From: Chrysomallon squamiferum
Lineage: Eukaryota > Mollusca > Gastropoda > Neomphalida > Peltospiridae
Reading direction: 5' to 3'
DNA: 60,000 nt
Assembly (NCBI GenBank): GCA_012295275.1
Contig: CM022678.1
Span: 14,212,759 to 14,272,758, forward strand
Below, one piece after another: positions 1 to 12,277 of this stretch. Within the stretch, counting starts at the first letter, position 1. Each line of letters begins with the position of its first letter. A program made the position numbers and the translations under genes. Under the pieces are notes generated by a model. That model did no database searches. It worked only from the letters and a program-made list of their open reading frames with translations, and was not told the DNA's origin.

Positions 1-600
1 AACACTACTGTAAACTACCATAGCTACTATCACTGCAACTACATCTATTACTACTAACACTACTGTAAACTACCATAGCTACTATCACTGCAACTACATC
101 TATTACTACTAACACTACTGTAAACTACCATAGCTACTATCACTGCAACTACATCTATTACTACTAACACTACTGTAAACTACCATAGCTACTATCACTG
201 CAACTACATCTATTACTACAAACACTACTGTAAACTACCACTTCTACTATCACTGCAACTACATCTACTACTACAAACACTACTGTAAACTACCATAGCT
301 ACTATCACTGCTACTATCACTGCAACTACATCTACTACTACAAACACTACTGTAAACTACCATAGCTACTATCACTGCAACTACATCTATTACTACAAAC
401 ACTACTGTAAACTACCATAGCTACTATCACTGCAACTACATCTATTACTACTAACACTACTGTAAACTACCATAGCTACTATCACTGCAACTACATCTAT
501 TACTACTAACACTACTGTAAACTACCATAGCTACTATCACTGCAACTACATCTATTACTACTAACACTACTGTAAACTACCATAGCTACTATCACTGCTA
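1..600. repeat. 55-bp minisatellite, about 11 copies
   Basis: A tandem array of a 55-bp unit begins at the window edge. It opens with aacactactgtaaactacca and ends in an act-rich stretch. Copies differ by single substitutions (for example actact or actaca at the unit end), and one copy near 310 carries a small internal duplication. The array decays into act-rich sequence after about 600. It probably extends left of the window. Confidence 0.9.
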
Positions 601-1110
601 CTATCCCTACTATTACTGAAACTTGAACTATCACTACAAATACTCTACTACTATTTTGATGACTATGCTCTATTTTGATGACTATGCTACTTTAATTGCA
701 AAAGGGGCTACGTCCATGACTCATAGTGGTTAATGGTTAACCACTGCTTCATGATAACACACGTAATTAATTGTAAAATATCTGACGTCTAAGGGTTGAC
801 TAATAGACCTTAAGATTTAAGGCCCAGTAACGATTTTGCTATTTTAATCCTAATCTGAAATGCGGTGGCTAAAACATGGTGATATGTCACGGAACAATCA
901 TTGAAGAAGATAACAGTGGTTATACAGACTTCGATGCTTTTTGCGATGGGTTCCCCCCACCGATGACATTTCAAGCCAAAATAGGTTGCCACTGCTGGTA
1001 TTCAGTATTTTAACTGATTGTGCAAAAACTCTTGTAAACGTACTTTTTATTTATTTATTTAATTTAATTACTTTATTTAGTTAGTTTTATTTAGTTAGTT
1101 TTATTTATTT

Positions 1111-1176
<66 letters not shown>

Positions 1177-1631
1177 TTTTCTATAAAAGCGATATGTTAT
1201 GATCTGTAAACCTTTTTATAAATAAACTTCATATATATGTATATAAACAACATTCACTAAATTTTGAAAATATTAGTATGTACTCATCCACTTTGTAATT
1301 AAATAAGATCTAAGAGTACATAATTTAGATTAATAATTCAAAATGCTACCGTTTAGCGACGTCTCTGTATTAAACGTAACTGAATTTAGTCCATTGTATG
1401 ACGTCGTATTACTGTGGTAACATGTTGAATAATCAAATCGACAGTGTCGTTTTATTTATAAAGCAATATAATTAAATATTTGCTTTGGTATGTATTAATG
1501 AATAAAAATAAATTGTATAAAAAAATTAAGGAAAGGATAAATAACAAAAGTGAAATTGAAATCACTATGGATAAACAATGTCAGTGAAATTTGGAACTTA
1601 TAATGTATAAACCTTATGCCATAATTAAATC

Positions 1632-1695
<64 letters not shown>

Positions 1696-2708
1696 CATTT
1701 CATCGTCTCCTCCTTCTCATCATCATCATTTTTTTTTTTTTTTTAGTTCTTGTGATGGTGATGATGTTTTTATTTTCCTGGCTGATGTTTATACTTTTGC
1801 CGTATTTCTATTATTGTTGTTGTAGTCGTTATCGTTGTCGTTGTTGTTATTTTTTGTCGAGGTTATTTCAAAATTAATGGGTAAGATGACAACAAAGTAT
1901 AAATATAATGAAAACAAACAATAAAATACTAAAGTATTCATTGTTGCGTGATAAATGTTTTATTAAGAATTTATTTTAAATCAGTTTTAATAACATATTT
2001 GATTTAGAAATATCAGTATTGACAATAACAAAACTATCACAGAATTATCAATACCAGTTCTAGATTCAAACGTGTATAGACATCTGCTCTTTTTATATTA
2101 CATACAAACACTTTAATGTGTCTTTTAACATTTTAAAATATTTTGATGTTTCAACCTAATAAATAGAAACAATGTGTGTATTCACTAACACTGAAAATAC
2201 GTAACTATAAATCAACAAATTCACAAAATCTGAAATTTTTGTACATTATTAAAAAAAACTATTTTTATTACACTAATTATTTAATATATATATATATATA
2301 AATTGAAAAAAAAATATTTAAGAAAAAGACTAAATAAATTTAAAAATTATAGTAAATATGTAAATAAATAAAATGTAAATAAATTCTCACAATATTCCAT
2401 ATCACAAAAGTTGCAAACAAATGCAAAATGAGATATTTCAAATAGAAGAACAAGAAGACTAATAAACATAGAAAATGTTACATACAACGTGTTCACCTTA
2501 TAAGGAATAAAAAGGAATTTATTTTATATACCTGTTGTGTCACATACAGAATAACTATTACTCATGGGGGCTTTCAGAATGGTTACGTAAGTGAATTTTT
2601 ATATATGCGTGTGTGTGCGTGTGTGTGCATGTGTGTGTATATGTGTGACATAAGTTATGTGTGTGTAATTTATATATAATTTGTTATGGAAAAAAGAAAA
2701 GAACAAAC

Positions 2709-2750
<42 letters not shown>

Positions 2751-3128
2751 CTGTGAGCTATTCTTGTAAACTAACAGCAAAATACTTATAAATGTACTTT
2801 TTAATTAGCAGAATAGTTTTCCTATCTTGGTTTCTTCTTATAAAAGAAAAGGAAGAAGATAATATTTACAAAGATTACGTCCTGTTTTCAGAGATCTTAG
2901 ACTGGTCCTGCTTTTGTATGTATGTATGTATATATATATATATATCTATAGCAGTAGTTTGTCGTCAGTTTTGAGAGACAGTTCGTCCACAATATAACAT
3001 GTTGAGTGAGCAATAACAATAAGAAAACGTTTTTTTACGTTTTAGAGATCGTGATATGTTGTGTGTTTCTAAACTCGCCTAATATGTCTGACAGAAATCA
3101 ATAATTGAACAATAAGCAAAATTTAAAC

Positions 3129-3191
<63 letters not shown>

Positions 3192-3484
3192 CAACAATAA
3201 TAATAATAAATGAAGATTTGAATTTTGATAATAAACTGTCAAACTGAATTCATTAATAATATGGATGTCTAATGGATTTGCATATATAAATTTTTCTTTT
3301 GTTGTTGTTGTCATTATTATTAATTGGCTAACACAAAATATTTATCTAATAAATAATATATAAAACACTTTCACTGATTTTTCTCTTGTTTTTTTCTTGC
3401 TTTTACTACAATTGCGTGCATTGCTTTAATTTTGCTATAAAAATAATTATTACAAGGGGGGATAAAAATAAATAAAAATAAAAA

Positions 3485-3515
<31 letters not shown>

Positions 3516-3563
3516 TAATAATAATATAAATCGACAAAGTCTTTTCCTACATCACGTTACTAA
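601..3563. other. Intergenic, simple repeats, no gene seen
   Basis: No exon-like open frame with flanking splice signals was found. The stretch holds (TTA)n or (TAA)n arrays at about 1116-1170, 1632-1692, 2717-2747, 3129-3187 and 3505-3525, (TTTA)n tracts, and a short (GT)n run near 2608-2650. Open frames here, such as a poly-leucine frame at 3123-3314, are translations of the microsatellites. Confidence 0.7.
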
Positions 3564-3569
3564 TTTATT
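3564..3569 (-). terminator. Poly(A) signal of the CIMIP5-like gene
   Basis: The plus strand reads tttatt here, which is AATAAA on the minus strand. It lies about 20 bp past the stop codon at 3589-3591, giving a very short 3' UTR. Plausible by position, but the surrounding DNA is AT-rich, so chance matches are common. Confidence 0.4.
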
Positions 3570-3588
3570 TGAAATTGTGTCACTATTT

Positions 3589-6088
3589 TCAGTAACATAC
3601 AAATCCAGCGTCCATTTTTCTTCGCTTGTAGCCACTAAAATACTGGTATTCTAAGTTCTGCATGATTTGCCCTGGTTCCGTGTTGAGTCGGCTGCCGTAG
3701 TTTCCAGAGTTTGTGTTAGGAACATTGTCTGAAAACATCACAGATCTTTCTGGCAATTCCTCCTTTTCCTTGTGTTCGCCCTTCAAAATATAACACGTGA
3801 CTGTGTTAACTTTTAACAGCCTAACTCCAGTAACAACACAAAAAACAAATAAAAACTTGTAACAGTCACTTTTCTTTTTTATACACAAGAAAAAAGCAGT
3901 GTCAATGTATTGTTAATAACAAGAGAAAGATTACTGTTGTAACATTTAACTTAGTATCAAACAGGTTACCGTATTTGTTTATAATTGGGACGGCAACCTT
4001 TTGGAGAGAGTGGGCCAGACAGCTATGCAATGTTTTGAAGGAAGGCCAATATATCAAGTATATTATACACACACACACACACATACCACACACACACACA
4101 CACACACTATCTCTCTTTCAATTCTGTCTTCAAGATTAAGCATCAAAAAGGGATGCTAGGAAGCAAGGCTGCTTTGGTCTGGAGGTTTAACGAAGTTAAT
4201 GAAATAATTGGTGTTCAAGCATTCAGAAGGCGGGCCAGTGGTGGCCGACCCCTGATTTATAACTCTAATAACAGCTAGCTGCATTTGTATTCGTCCTGCA
4301 AATAACGTTTATTTATTATCAATACAAATACTGTTAGTTCACTCCTTCACAATATAACGTAACTAAGTGAAACACTGGTAACAGTGTTAATGTGTAATAC
4401 TTGTACTGTCCGATCAGTATACTAATAAACGTCGTTTCAAAATGAGTTGTATATTTATTTTTATGAATTACAGATATTTTAAGGCAATGTAACAATGAAA
4501 AATAAATTAGTCAATCAGTCAATAAAATTAATGATATCGCAAATCACTACACTGCTACTAAGTCCACGTCAGGGCTAATATCAGCTTGTTCTATCCATAA
4601 TCTAACCATTTCTAAAGATTGTTGAATTAATATCACTGCGGATTTAGAAAAATAATTTTAAAAAATAATTATTTTGAAAACATGCATGAATGTATAGTAA
4701 AATTTTTAGAATAAAAAGCAACTCTTCTATGAAAAAGAAATGGGTTACAAAATTGAACTCTAATTAAAAATGTTTGTTGCTCATTAAGCATAAAGATTTC
4801 ACAGTTAATTTACATTTCTCTATAGTATTATTAAGCTCGCTTGTTCACTAGTCTACTGACATCTTCACTCGTATATTGATTGACCAGTTGCCGAACCGTT
4901 CTATTTATTAATATTTATTAAAACTTCTAATCTGCTGCAAACATAATCAACTGGCTCTTAATCCACAGTGTGTAGATTTCATGGAATTACAGACTGTCTG
5001 ATTTTATACACTATCCTTAATGTACACAGGTACAAATAAAATATTAATTTTGATATTGGCCGGTTAAAAAACGATTGTTTTAAAACGTCAAAAGTTTATT
5101 CTGGACAAAATCTGTGAACAGCAAAGCTAAATACATTACAGATACAGACAGTGTATCTAGGAAGAATGACTTAAACAAGACAGTGTATCTAGGAAGAATG
5201 ACTTAAACAAGACAGTGTATCTAGGAAGAATGACTTAAACAAGACAGTGTATCGAGGAAGAATGACTTAAACAAGACAGTGTATCGAGGAAGAATGACTT
5301 AAACAAGACAGTGTATCTAGGAAGAATGACTTAAACAAGACAGTGTATCGAGGAAGAATGACTTAAACAAGACAGTGTATCGAGGAAGAATGACTTAAAC
5401 AAGACAGTGTATCTAGGAAGAATGACTTACATAAGACAGTGTATCTAGGAAGAATGACTTAAACAAGACAGTGTATCTAGGAAGAATGACTTAAACAAGA
5501 CAGTGTATCGAGGAAGAATGACTTAAACAAGACAGTGTATCGAGGAAGAATGACTTAAACAAGACAGTGTATCGAGGAAGAATGACTTAAACAAGACAGT
5601 GTATCTAGGAAGAATGACTTACATAAGACAGTGTATCTAGGAAGAATGACTTAAACAAGACAGTGTATCTAGGAAGAATGACTTACATAAGACAGTGTAT
5701 CGAGGAAGAATGACTTAAACAAGACAGTGTATCGAGGAAGAATGACTTAAACAAGACAGTGTAACTAGGAAGAATGACTTAAACAAGACAGTGTATCTAG
5801 GAAGAATGACTTAAACAAGACAGTGTATCTAGGAAGAATGACTTAAACAAGACAGTGTATCTAGGAAGAATGACTTACATAAGACAGTGTATCTAGGAAG
5901 AATGACTTGAACAAGACAGTGTATCGAGGAAGAATGACTTAAACAAGACAGTGTATCTAGGAAGAATGACTTAAACAAGACAGTGTAACGAGGAAGAATG
6001 ACTTACGATCAGCTACTGTTCAACGAACTAGAATAAACTGAAGCAGTTATAAGAAATTTCACTCTTAACAAAAGAAAAATGTTAATAA

Positions 6089-6139
<51 letters not shown>

Positions 6140-7512
6140 ATTAATAAAGAAAGAAAGAAAGAAAGCAAGAAAATAAATAAAAAATAAATTTAAAAGCCCC
6201 AGAAAAAATACCTCTAAAATTATATTTCTTTACAAGGTAATATCTGTAGTGTTTATTATCTATTGCTGTAAGCGAATATTATATTATATTATTTATTTAT
6301 TTATTCATGCTGTGACATGTTTTTGTGACGTGCCTGAAACAGTTTCCGATGACTACATAACATTTTTAACTTAATCGTGCGTTTAATACTTTAAAGCAAT
6401 CTCAGCACAACATTCGGCAGTAGGATTTTTAATGTGTGGAATATTTATTAATTTTATTTATTTATTCTTTTTAAAAAAAATATGTATATGATAAAAATAA
6501 CAGAAAATAAATTTGATAATACTTTGAATTTTTTATAATTAGATGTTTTATTATTTCTCTCTCTTTCTGTCTGTCTGTCTTTCATTTTGGTAAAACATAG
6601 ATAAACTTACCTTTGCGTCAAACTGTGCAAGAAATCCCCAGTGTTCATCCCTGTAACAAATAAATTGTAACAGATTAGCATCCTACAAGTACGTTCTAAA
6701 ATTTAACTCTAGTTCTAAGAAATTAATTATTATTATTTTATTATTATTATTTATATATTAATCCAATGTCAATTTAAAGTCTCCTAATAATTTATTCAAG
6801 CACTTTTCTTTTTCCTATGTTCTGTACTTCATATAGTTGATATCTAAGGAGTGTCCAGGAAGAGTTATTCTGTGGAATGTTGTCAGTAACTGATATCTTA
6901 GAAAATAAAGTATCTACTGGCTATTGTGAAACTCTAATTTGAAAACATCATCGTAAGTCTGGTTAATTTTCTAATACACTCTTGTTACAAGAAGATCATG
7001 AAAATGAATGTTGAGATTATGGTCACATCGCTTGCTTGGAACGTAAAGCTCCTGTTTCGATCCAGCAGGTGTATTACTACCCCATAACTAATCTACCATA
7101 GGCCATGTATGTATATATATAAAAAAAGTGTATATAATTTACTATATATAAATAAAGAGGTATGTTTAACAGAAAGGGTTGTTGTTGTTGTTTTTAAAGC
7201 AAATATTCGTTAGCAGCTGTTGAATTCAAAATTAAATTATTGACAGTGTTTTATACTGGGCGGTCGTTCAAAGAAAATCACTTACCAGTTTTTCTGACAT
7301 CGTTTCTCTGCTGCGACATTTTCTTTCCAAACAGCATCCTGCGATACGGCGTTACAGCTGCGATAGTCCCCTTCAGTGTAGCTGCGACTGGGCTGGGCGT
7401 TGCCGGGAATCTGTGTTTTGTCTTTGGGAATACAGCTTTCATGGTAAGCACTGCGTGGACGAAGAGGAAAACGATAACCAGCTGACGTAACGCGCGATGT
7501 TGCTGCCGCCAT
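3589..7512 (-). CDS. CIMIP5: Ciliary microtubule inner protein 5 (C2orf50) homologue
   Basis: Three exons on the minus strand: 7286-7512 (starts at ATG 7510-7512, ends phase 2 at a GTAAG donor), 6611-6650 (acceptor TTACAG, donor GTAAGT) and 3589-3780 (acceptor GAAG, stop at 3589-3591). Phases join cleanly to give 152 residues; the human protein is about 160. As I recall the C2orf50/CIMIP5 family, the match covers the whole length: SAGYR at residues 10-14, an acidic-aromatic stretch ending QKNW near 73-76, WGFLAQFD at 80-87, LPERSVMFSDNVPNT at 98-112, GSRLNT from 118, then a basic tail with KRRK. Members are small structural proteins bound inside the doublet microtubules of motile cilia and sperm. 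Exon 1 has more balanced base composition than its flanks. Intron 2 is enlarged by a MITE and a 32-bp minisatellite. Confidence 0.8.
3985..4254. mobile_element. 270-bp hAT-type MITE
   Basis: The left end reads ttgggacggcaaccttttgg and the right end, reverse-complemented, reads caggggtcggccaccactgg. Both resemble the CAGGGGTCGGCAACC-type termini of hAT elements, and both run into a GGGCC block. The flanks carry an 8-bp target duplication with one mismatch: gtttataa at 3977-3984 and atttataa at 4255-4262. No transposase frame is present; the interior contains a (CA)n run. It sits in intron 2 of the CIMIP5-like gene. Confidence 0.7.
5147..6005. repeat. 32-bp minisatellite, about 27 copies
   Basis: A near-perfect tandem array of a 32-bp unit beginning gacagtgtatctaggaagaa. 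Units vary at only a few positions: tctagg or tcgagg, and aaacaa or acataa. The acataa form is found only in tctagg units. It lies in intron 2 of the CIMIP5-like gene. Confidence 0.95.
7005..7075 (+). mobile_element. Decayed tRNA-derived SINE head (tentative)
   Basis: The stretch from 7021 resembles the common tRNA-like head of animal SINEs: a cgcttgcttggaa segment, then gctcctgtttcgatcc at 7048-7062, where gtttcgatcc matches an RNA polymerase III B box with small changes. A less clear A-box-like region precedes it. No body or tail was recognised. It lies in intron 1 of the CIMIP5-like gene. Confidence 0.35.
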
Positions 7513-8499
7513 TACAGCGACAACAAATAAATAAGTAAATTTAAAATTGTTTCTTTAAATATATATTTAAAATATTTTAAAGATCTGTTACGTTAACAAT
7601 GTTATTACAAACAAGACGATATCTGTATGAAAGTTTAAACGTGGTTGTTAAGCTTGTAGATAACATCTGCAAACTATCACACAGAAAATGCAGCTGTTAA
7701 ATTATATGTTCAAATGAACAATGTTCTGGGATCTGTTCGATAAATCTGGTAATCAAATCTACTTCCACACTAAATAATAAAGATTTATAGCCCGTAAAAA
7801 GTCATTCCCATTACACCCCTTATTTAGTTCTCTATTCAGAGTTTCAGCAATACCAAACAAAAACTATCGTAAACGTAATACAAAGCCAGAGGACGGAAGA
7901 AACAGACACCTGAAGAAAGCCGATCAACTTTCACGTCATAGTTGACCCGTTGTCATTGGTTACGTCTCTACCTGTCAATAGAGATTAAATGTCTCCGGGA
8001 CAGAAAGAGATAGCGGCCGATAACATATTGATCAGCATTAGTCATATCAGACAGAAAACCATTACACGGTGTAGCTTCTAATAAATAAACATAGAGCTAC
8101 ATATGTAAACACACATACACACACACACAGATACATACACACACTACATACCAGAAAAACACATATACACACCAGAATATATATATGTACATACACACTG
8201 ACACACCCAAACATGTCTGTTATACAGAAGGGTTCTGACGCGCACTGAGTTATAAGGTGCTAAGAGCAAATAATATTCAGGTACTACCGAACACTAATAA
8301 CTTGAACAGTCTCTAAAAATCATCCTTTCACTGGTCTCTCAACACGTTGTTTCAAGTAGCAGACCCTTGAAAATGTCACTCAGCAAGTAATAAAACTAAA
8401 ACTGTATCTTTGAAGGTGATCAGTAGATTAAAATTTTCTTCTCGCTGCACCGTTTTATTGTTTTTCAATAATTATAGTGCCATTTCTTTCATAAAATTG

Positions 8500-8538
<39 letters not shown>

Positions 8539-9032
8539 CAGATAGTGAACTGATTGCAAATAAGAAAAGGAGACTAATATACAGGTGAGCAGTGAAAAGC
8601 CAAAATCAAATAAAACTATCAAGAATACGAATTATACATGCTGAATAATGGTATTATTACGAGCATCATTACTACTACTAGTAGTACTAGTACAAGTACT
8701 ACTATTACTACTACTACTACTATTATTAATAATAATAATTATGTCCATAATCATAATCATAATCGTCATAAAAAGAGAATGTTAAAAAAATCATCATCTA
8801 GCTTTTTGTCAAATTTGCTTTATAACATAAATGTGATGAATTTTTTAATTAATACAATTACTGAAGACTATATAGCTGACCTATACAATCTAATTTACAG
8901 GAATATTTCACATATAAAACTAACATAGATATTATAACTATTCATGACCCCAGCTCTGCACGGATCAATAGCGTGTGTGTTTATATAATCAACAAGTTAA
9001 CAGGTAAAAGTATCATTTCAAAATCCTCTCAC
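7513..9032. other. Intergenic, upstream of CIMIP5-like gene
   Basis: This is the presumed promoter side of the minus-strand CIMIP5-like gene. A (CA)n tract lies at about 8109-8200 and a (GA)n tract at about 8504-8534. An ORF at 8638-8928 translates act/aat triplets and does not look like a gene. No convincing exon was seen. Confidence 0.55.
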
Positions 9033-9082
9033 CTCTTACTTGTGTAAGAAAACATTACCCCGCTGACTTCACGTCGCTCCAT
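9033..9082 (-). CDS. Possible isolated first exon (17 codons)
   Basis: On the minus strand an ATG at 9080-9082 opens 16 codons plus two bases, ending at a strong donor (AAGAG then GTGAGAG). The phase (2) and the C-terminal ..SKR match the first exon of the candidate gene at 12278-15084, and both contain SG..SY-like residues. A possible but weak second exon start follows at about 7995. No full gene could be built, so this may be a relic or chance. Confidence 0.2.
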
Positions 9083-9267
9083 TTTGTAAACAAACGTTAT
9101 GCAGCGTCCATACAAAAAGTCACTCTCTAATGTATCCGAGTCGACTGTAACGAGGGAGATGTCAGAATCAACGTCCCGCGGTTTTCAATGTATAAACAGT
9201 CACCACCAAACAGAGACATGTTACAGCGCGTCTGTCAGTCAGCAGTTACCTCCCTTACAGGTTACAT

Positions 9268-9270
<3 letters not shown>

Positions 9271-9346
<76 letters not shown>

Positions 9347-9376
9347 CGCTCTCTCTCGCTCTCGCTCTCTCGCTCT
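9271..9376. repeat. (CT)n microsatellite
   Basis: An almost pure CT run of about 75 bp followed by interrupted ctcgct blocks. Long Ser-Leu or Arg-Glu frames over this stretch are translations of the repeat. Confidence 0.95.
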
Positions 9377-9776
9377 GAGAGAGACATGTGTATGTACATG
9401 TATGTATGTAGACATTTATATGGGTAAAATAATGAACGATCCAAAGTGCCAGAATTGATGCGAGGAGTGAATGCATTCTGAGAAGTAAATGTGAAATGTT
9501 TCTTTGCTCAAAATATATCAAATTTTAGTTAATGAAGTTGTGTCTATCAGAAAAGATCCACTGAAACATTAATAACACTGGTTACATTACAGGACAGTTG
9601 TACTGCACATTACGACATAGTTCACATCGTCTGATCTCGGCAGATACCATTATGGGCCTGTGGTGTTAGCTAGCTAGCAATCTTTCTATTATCTTTTTAT
9701 TTCTCTTACCTTACCTTATATATCTTTCTACCTATTTTATTATTATTATCATTATCATTTATGGGCTTCCTGTCTG

Positions 9777-9894
9777 TTATGCACATATATAATACATACA
9801 TACATACATACACATATATATATACACATACTCACATATATGCCCATACATACACATTCATACATACATACATACATACATATGTGTGTTATGA

Positions 9895-9959
<65 letters not shown>

Positions 9960-10100
9960 CACACTCATGTAGATATATATATATACAATATTAAAAAATG
10001 CGCATACATTATGTATACTTATGCATACAAATGTATTTACACAAATGCATACATATATATATATATATACGCACACAGAGATACACACAGACACACATTC
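9777..10100. repeat. Mixed (TA)n, (CA)n, (TACA)n, (GT)n block
   Basis: Low-complexity alternating purine-pyrimidine sequence including catacata runs, a (TA)n core near 9908-9928 and a (GT)n run near 9929-9956. Several ORFs on both strands cover it; all are repeat translations. Confidence 0.9.
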
Positions 10101-10916
10101 AGTAATTATTATTTTTAGCGCTATTCCAATAACCTTTTAATTAATAAATTTATTTATTTAGTTTATTATGATTTCTATCCGTTTGTCTCTCTACATATGT
10201 ATGAAAACGATAACTTTAATGCAGTCTACAATACTGTGAAAAAAATTCTAAATCATTTATCTCAAAAAAAAAAGAAAAAAAAAAAAGAATAAATAATAAA
10301 ATAAATAAACGTTAATGAAACATAACTTCACTTTTAAATAATAAAGTAAAATAATGTGTTAACCTTACCCACCACTTCCACGTTTTACTTCCATCTCATG
10401 AATTCGAATCTTTCTGTAAAAATGTATTTCTTTATGTTTCCTTATACCAGTACAGGCTACGTTTTTACTGAAAGTCAAAAGTGTAATGGGCCATGCGCCT
10501 CATTTATATATATATTTATATGTTTTTAAAGTAGCAGATCGGAATAGGTGCATAGTAATTCGTCACAAAAGTTAATAATTTTATTTTATAAGTCACTAAT
10601 ATTATGCACAGATAGAAATCATCGACCTTGATGGTAATATCCAGTTTATAATTTGCATACTGCCTTACATAATTTAAAAAGGAAATAAATAAAATGAAAT
10701 GAAAATATTAAATAAACTATTTAAAAGAAGACTACATAGGCTATTATTTTTTCTTTGTCGTTCTGTTCAAAACTTTTAATGAAGAATTAAATATAAGAAA
10801 GAAAGAAAGAAATGATATTCAATAAATTATTTTAGATTCTTGTACAATATAAAAACAATAAATGTTTCCGAACTCCCGTACTGTACCTAATTACAGAAAA
10901 AGGAATTTCTAAAGTG

Positions 10917-10950
<34 letters not shown>

Positions 10951-11467
10951 ATAATAAAGAACAAAAGAAAAAGACAGAACACACAACCACAAGTATTGTC
11001 ATATCTAACTATCTATCTGTATATCTAGCTATTTGTCTGTCTGTCTGTATATATATATGTTTAACTTACCTATGAAAATTCATAGTGATATTTTTAAAGG
11101 GTATGACAAATATACAGAAAAATAAAAATAAAAAGACAGTGTTTTTTATTTCTAATGTATCAAACAATACACTGGAGAAATCACATCTTAACTTTTCCAT
11201 AGCTACAAATTAATTATTTATCCGGAAATTCAATTAAGAAGCGTAGCGGATAAACCAGACACGTGATTGTGTTGTTTTCTTCTGCTGTTATCGGCTGCTC
11301 GCACAGATCAATTGGCAGACGGAAATTATTCAAGTTTAAGACGATGTCTGATTTACAGCGATCAATTCTGTATCAGATTTGCTCATTTCAAGTCGCACAA
11401 CGTTTAGGCAAGTCAGGTAACGGTAAAACTATTTTATTTAAAGATGCACGGTTTTAATGCTCTACAT
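10101..11467. other. Intergenic, no gene seen
   Basis: AT-rich sequence with A-tracts (10919-10947) and short GAAA runs. A frame at 11263-11457 includes an ATG at 11345 leading to a TCAG/GTAACG donor-like site, but no second exon could be joined with confidence. It is left uncalled. Confidence 0.45.
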
Positions 11468-11716
11468 TTATCTTTTATGAATATGTTTAACACCTGAGAC
11501 ACAGAACAGTTTTTCAGTCAGCAGTAACAAGGGATCAGCGGCAACATAGAGAAAAACCCGCACGTGTCCAGTTACACTGCAACAAGCGACTGCCCCCGAG
11601 TTACAGCCTGGTGTGTAACCCTGGTAACTAACAAGCACAAATAACATGAAGACAACAGGGGCGATCAACACGGCATGTGAAGACTCCTTGCTTAAAAGAG
11701 AACAGAGGGCCGACAT
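11468..11716 (-). CDS. Hypothetical small membrane protein ORF
   Basis: An uninterrupted 82-codon frame on the minus strand in a patch of clearly higher GC than its surroundings. It starts at ATG 11714-11716 in an AGAAGAAAATG context. A hydrophobic stretch near residues 15-31 (VLIAPVVFMLFVLVSY) could be a membrane segment, followed by several cysteines (PGC, ACC) and a second hydrophobic patch. I do not recognise the family. The frame could instead be a first exon, since CTCAG/GTGTTA near its end is donor-like. Support is only ORF length and composition. Confidence 0.22.
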   Translation of the reverse strand: MSALCSLLSKESSHAVLIAPVVFMLFVLVSYQGYTPGCNSGAVACCSVTGHVRVFLYVAADPLLLLTEKLFCVSGVKHIHKR

Positions 11717-12277
11717 TTTCTTCTTACACTAATTTTCAATATTGTCTTGACCTAATTTGCCCCAGTTTTCTAGAAATGGTTGTTGTTGGGTTCTTTTTTT
11801 TCAAAAATTCAATACAGTTCATTAATACTACACCATTACTATTGCCATAGGTTTCACCTTGCCGATAGGGAATTCCGATACAATTACTCATACCTGAGAC
11901 ATTGTATCAAGCATTACTGATGACATTAATGTTAAAGAAATAAATAGAACTATTAAAATGAAATTAAAAGAATGAAAGCCGTGTGTGTGTGTGCGTGTGT
12001 GTGAAGTGATTATCTCGAAGATAATTATGAAATTGCCCTTTACCTACAGTTTGTTTAATAGACTTCTCTGTTCATCTAAAAATTTATTTATTTATTTATT
12101 TTAAATAAAAATAACAGTTTGTTTTCTGAATTCTGGGGCTGACTGTTAGTGTATATTTTAGTACTGGTTTCTTAAATATGTGATATAAATACAAATGGCT
12201 GGTGTATCTACATCAACAAAATATCTTATAACAGATTAAAAAAAATAAAAAATAAAAAAAATAAATAAATGAATTTT

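Noticed and set aside
5147-6005. Considered as a CRISPR array
   Set aside because: Units are tandem with no unique spacers, and the DNA is eukaryotic. It is a minisatellite.
7240-7485. 81-codon plus-strand ORF
   Set aside because: It overlaps CIMIP5-like exon 1 on the opposite strand, which has family-conserved residues and proper phases.
9255-9521. Arg-Glu and Ser-Leu repeat ORFs over CT/GA arrays, here and at 15738, 23048, 25860, 26678, 28241, 45898, 47663
   Set aside because: They translate dinucleotide repeats in frame. Where they touch real exons (NPL exon 5, receptor exons 3 and 7), splice sites separate the exon from the repeat.
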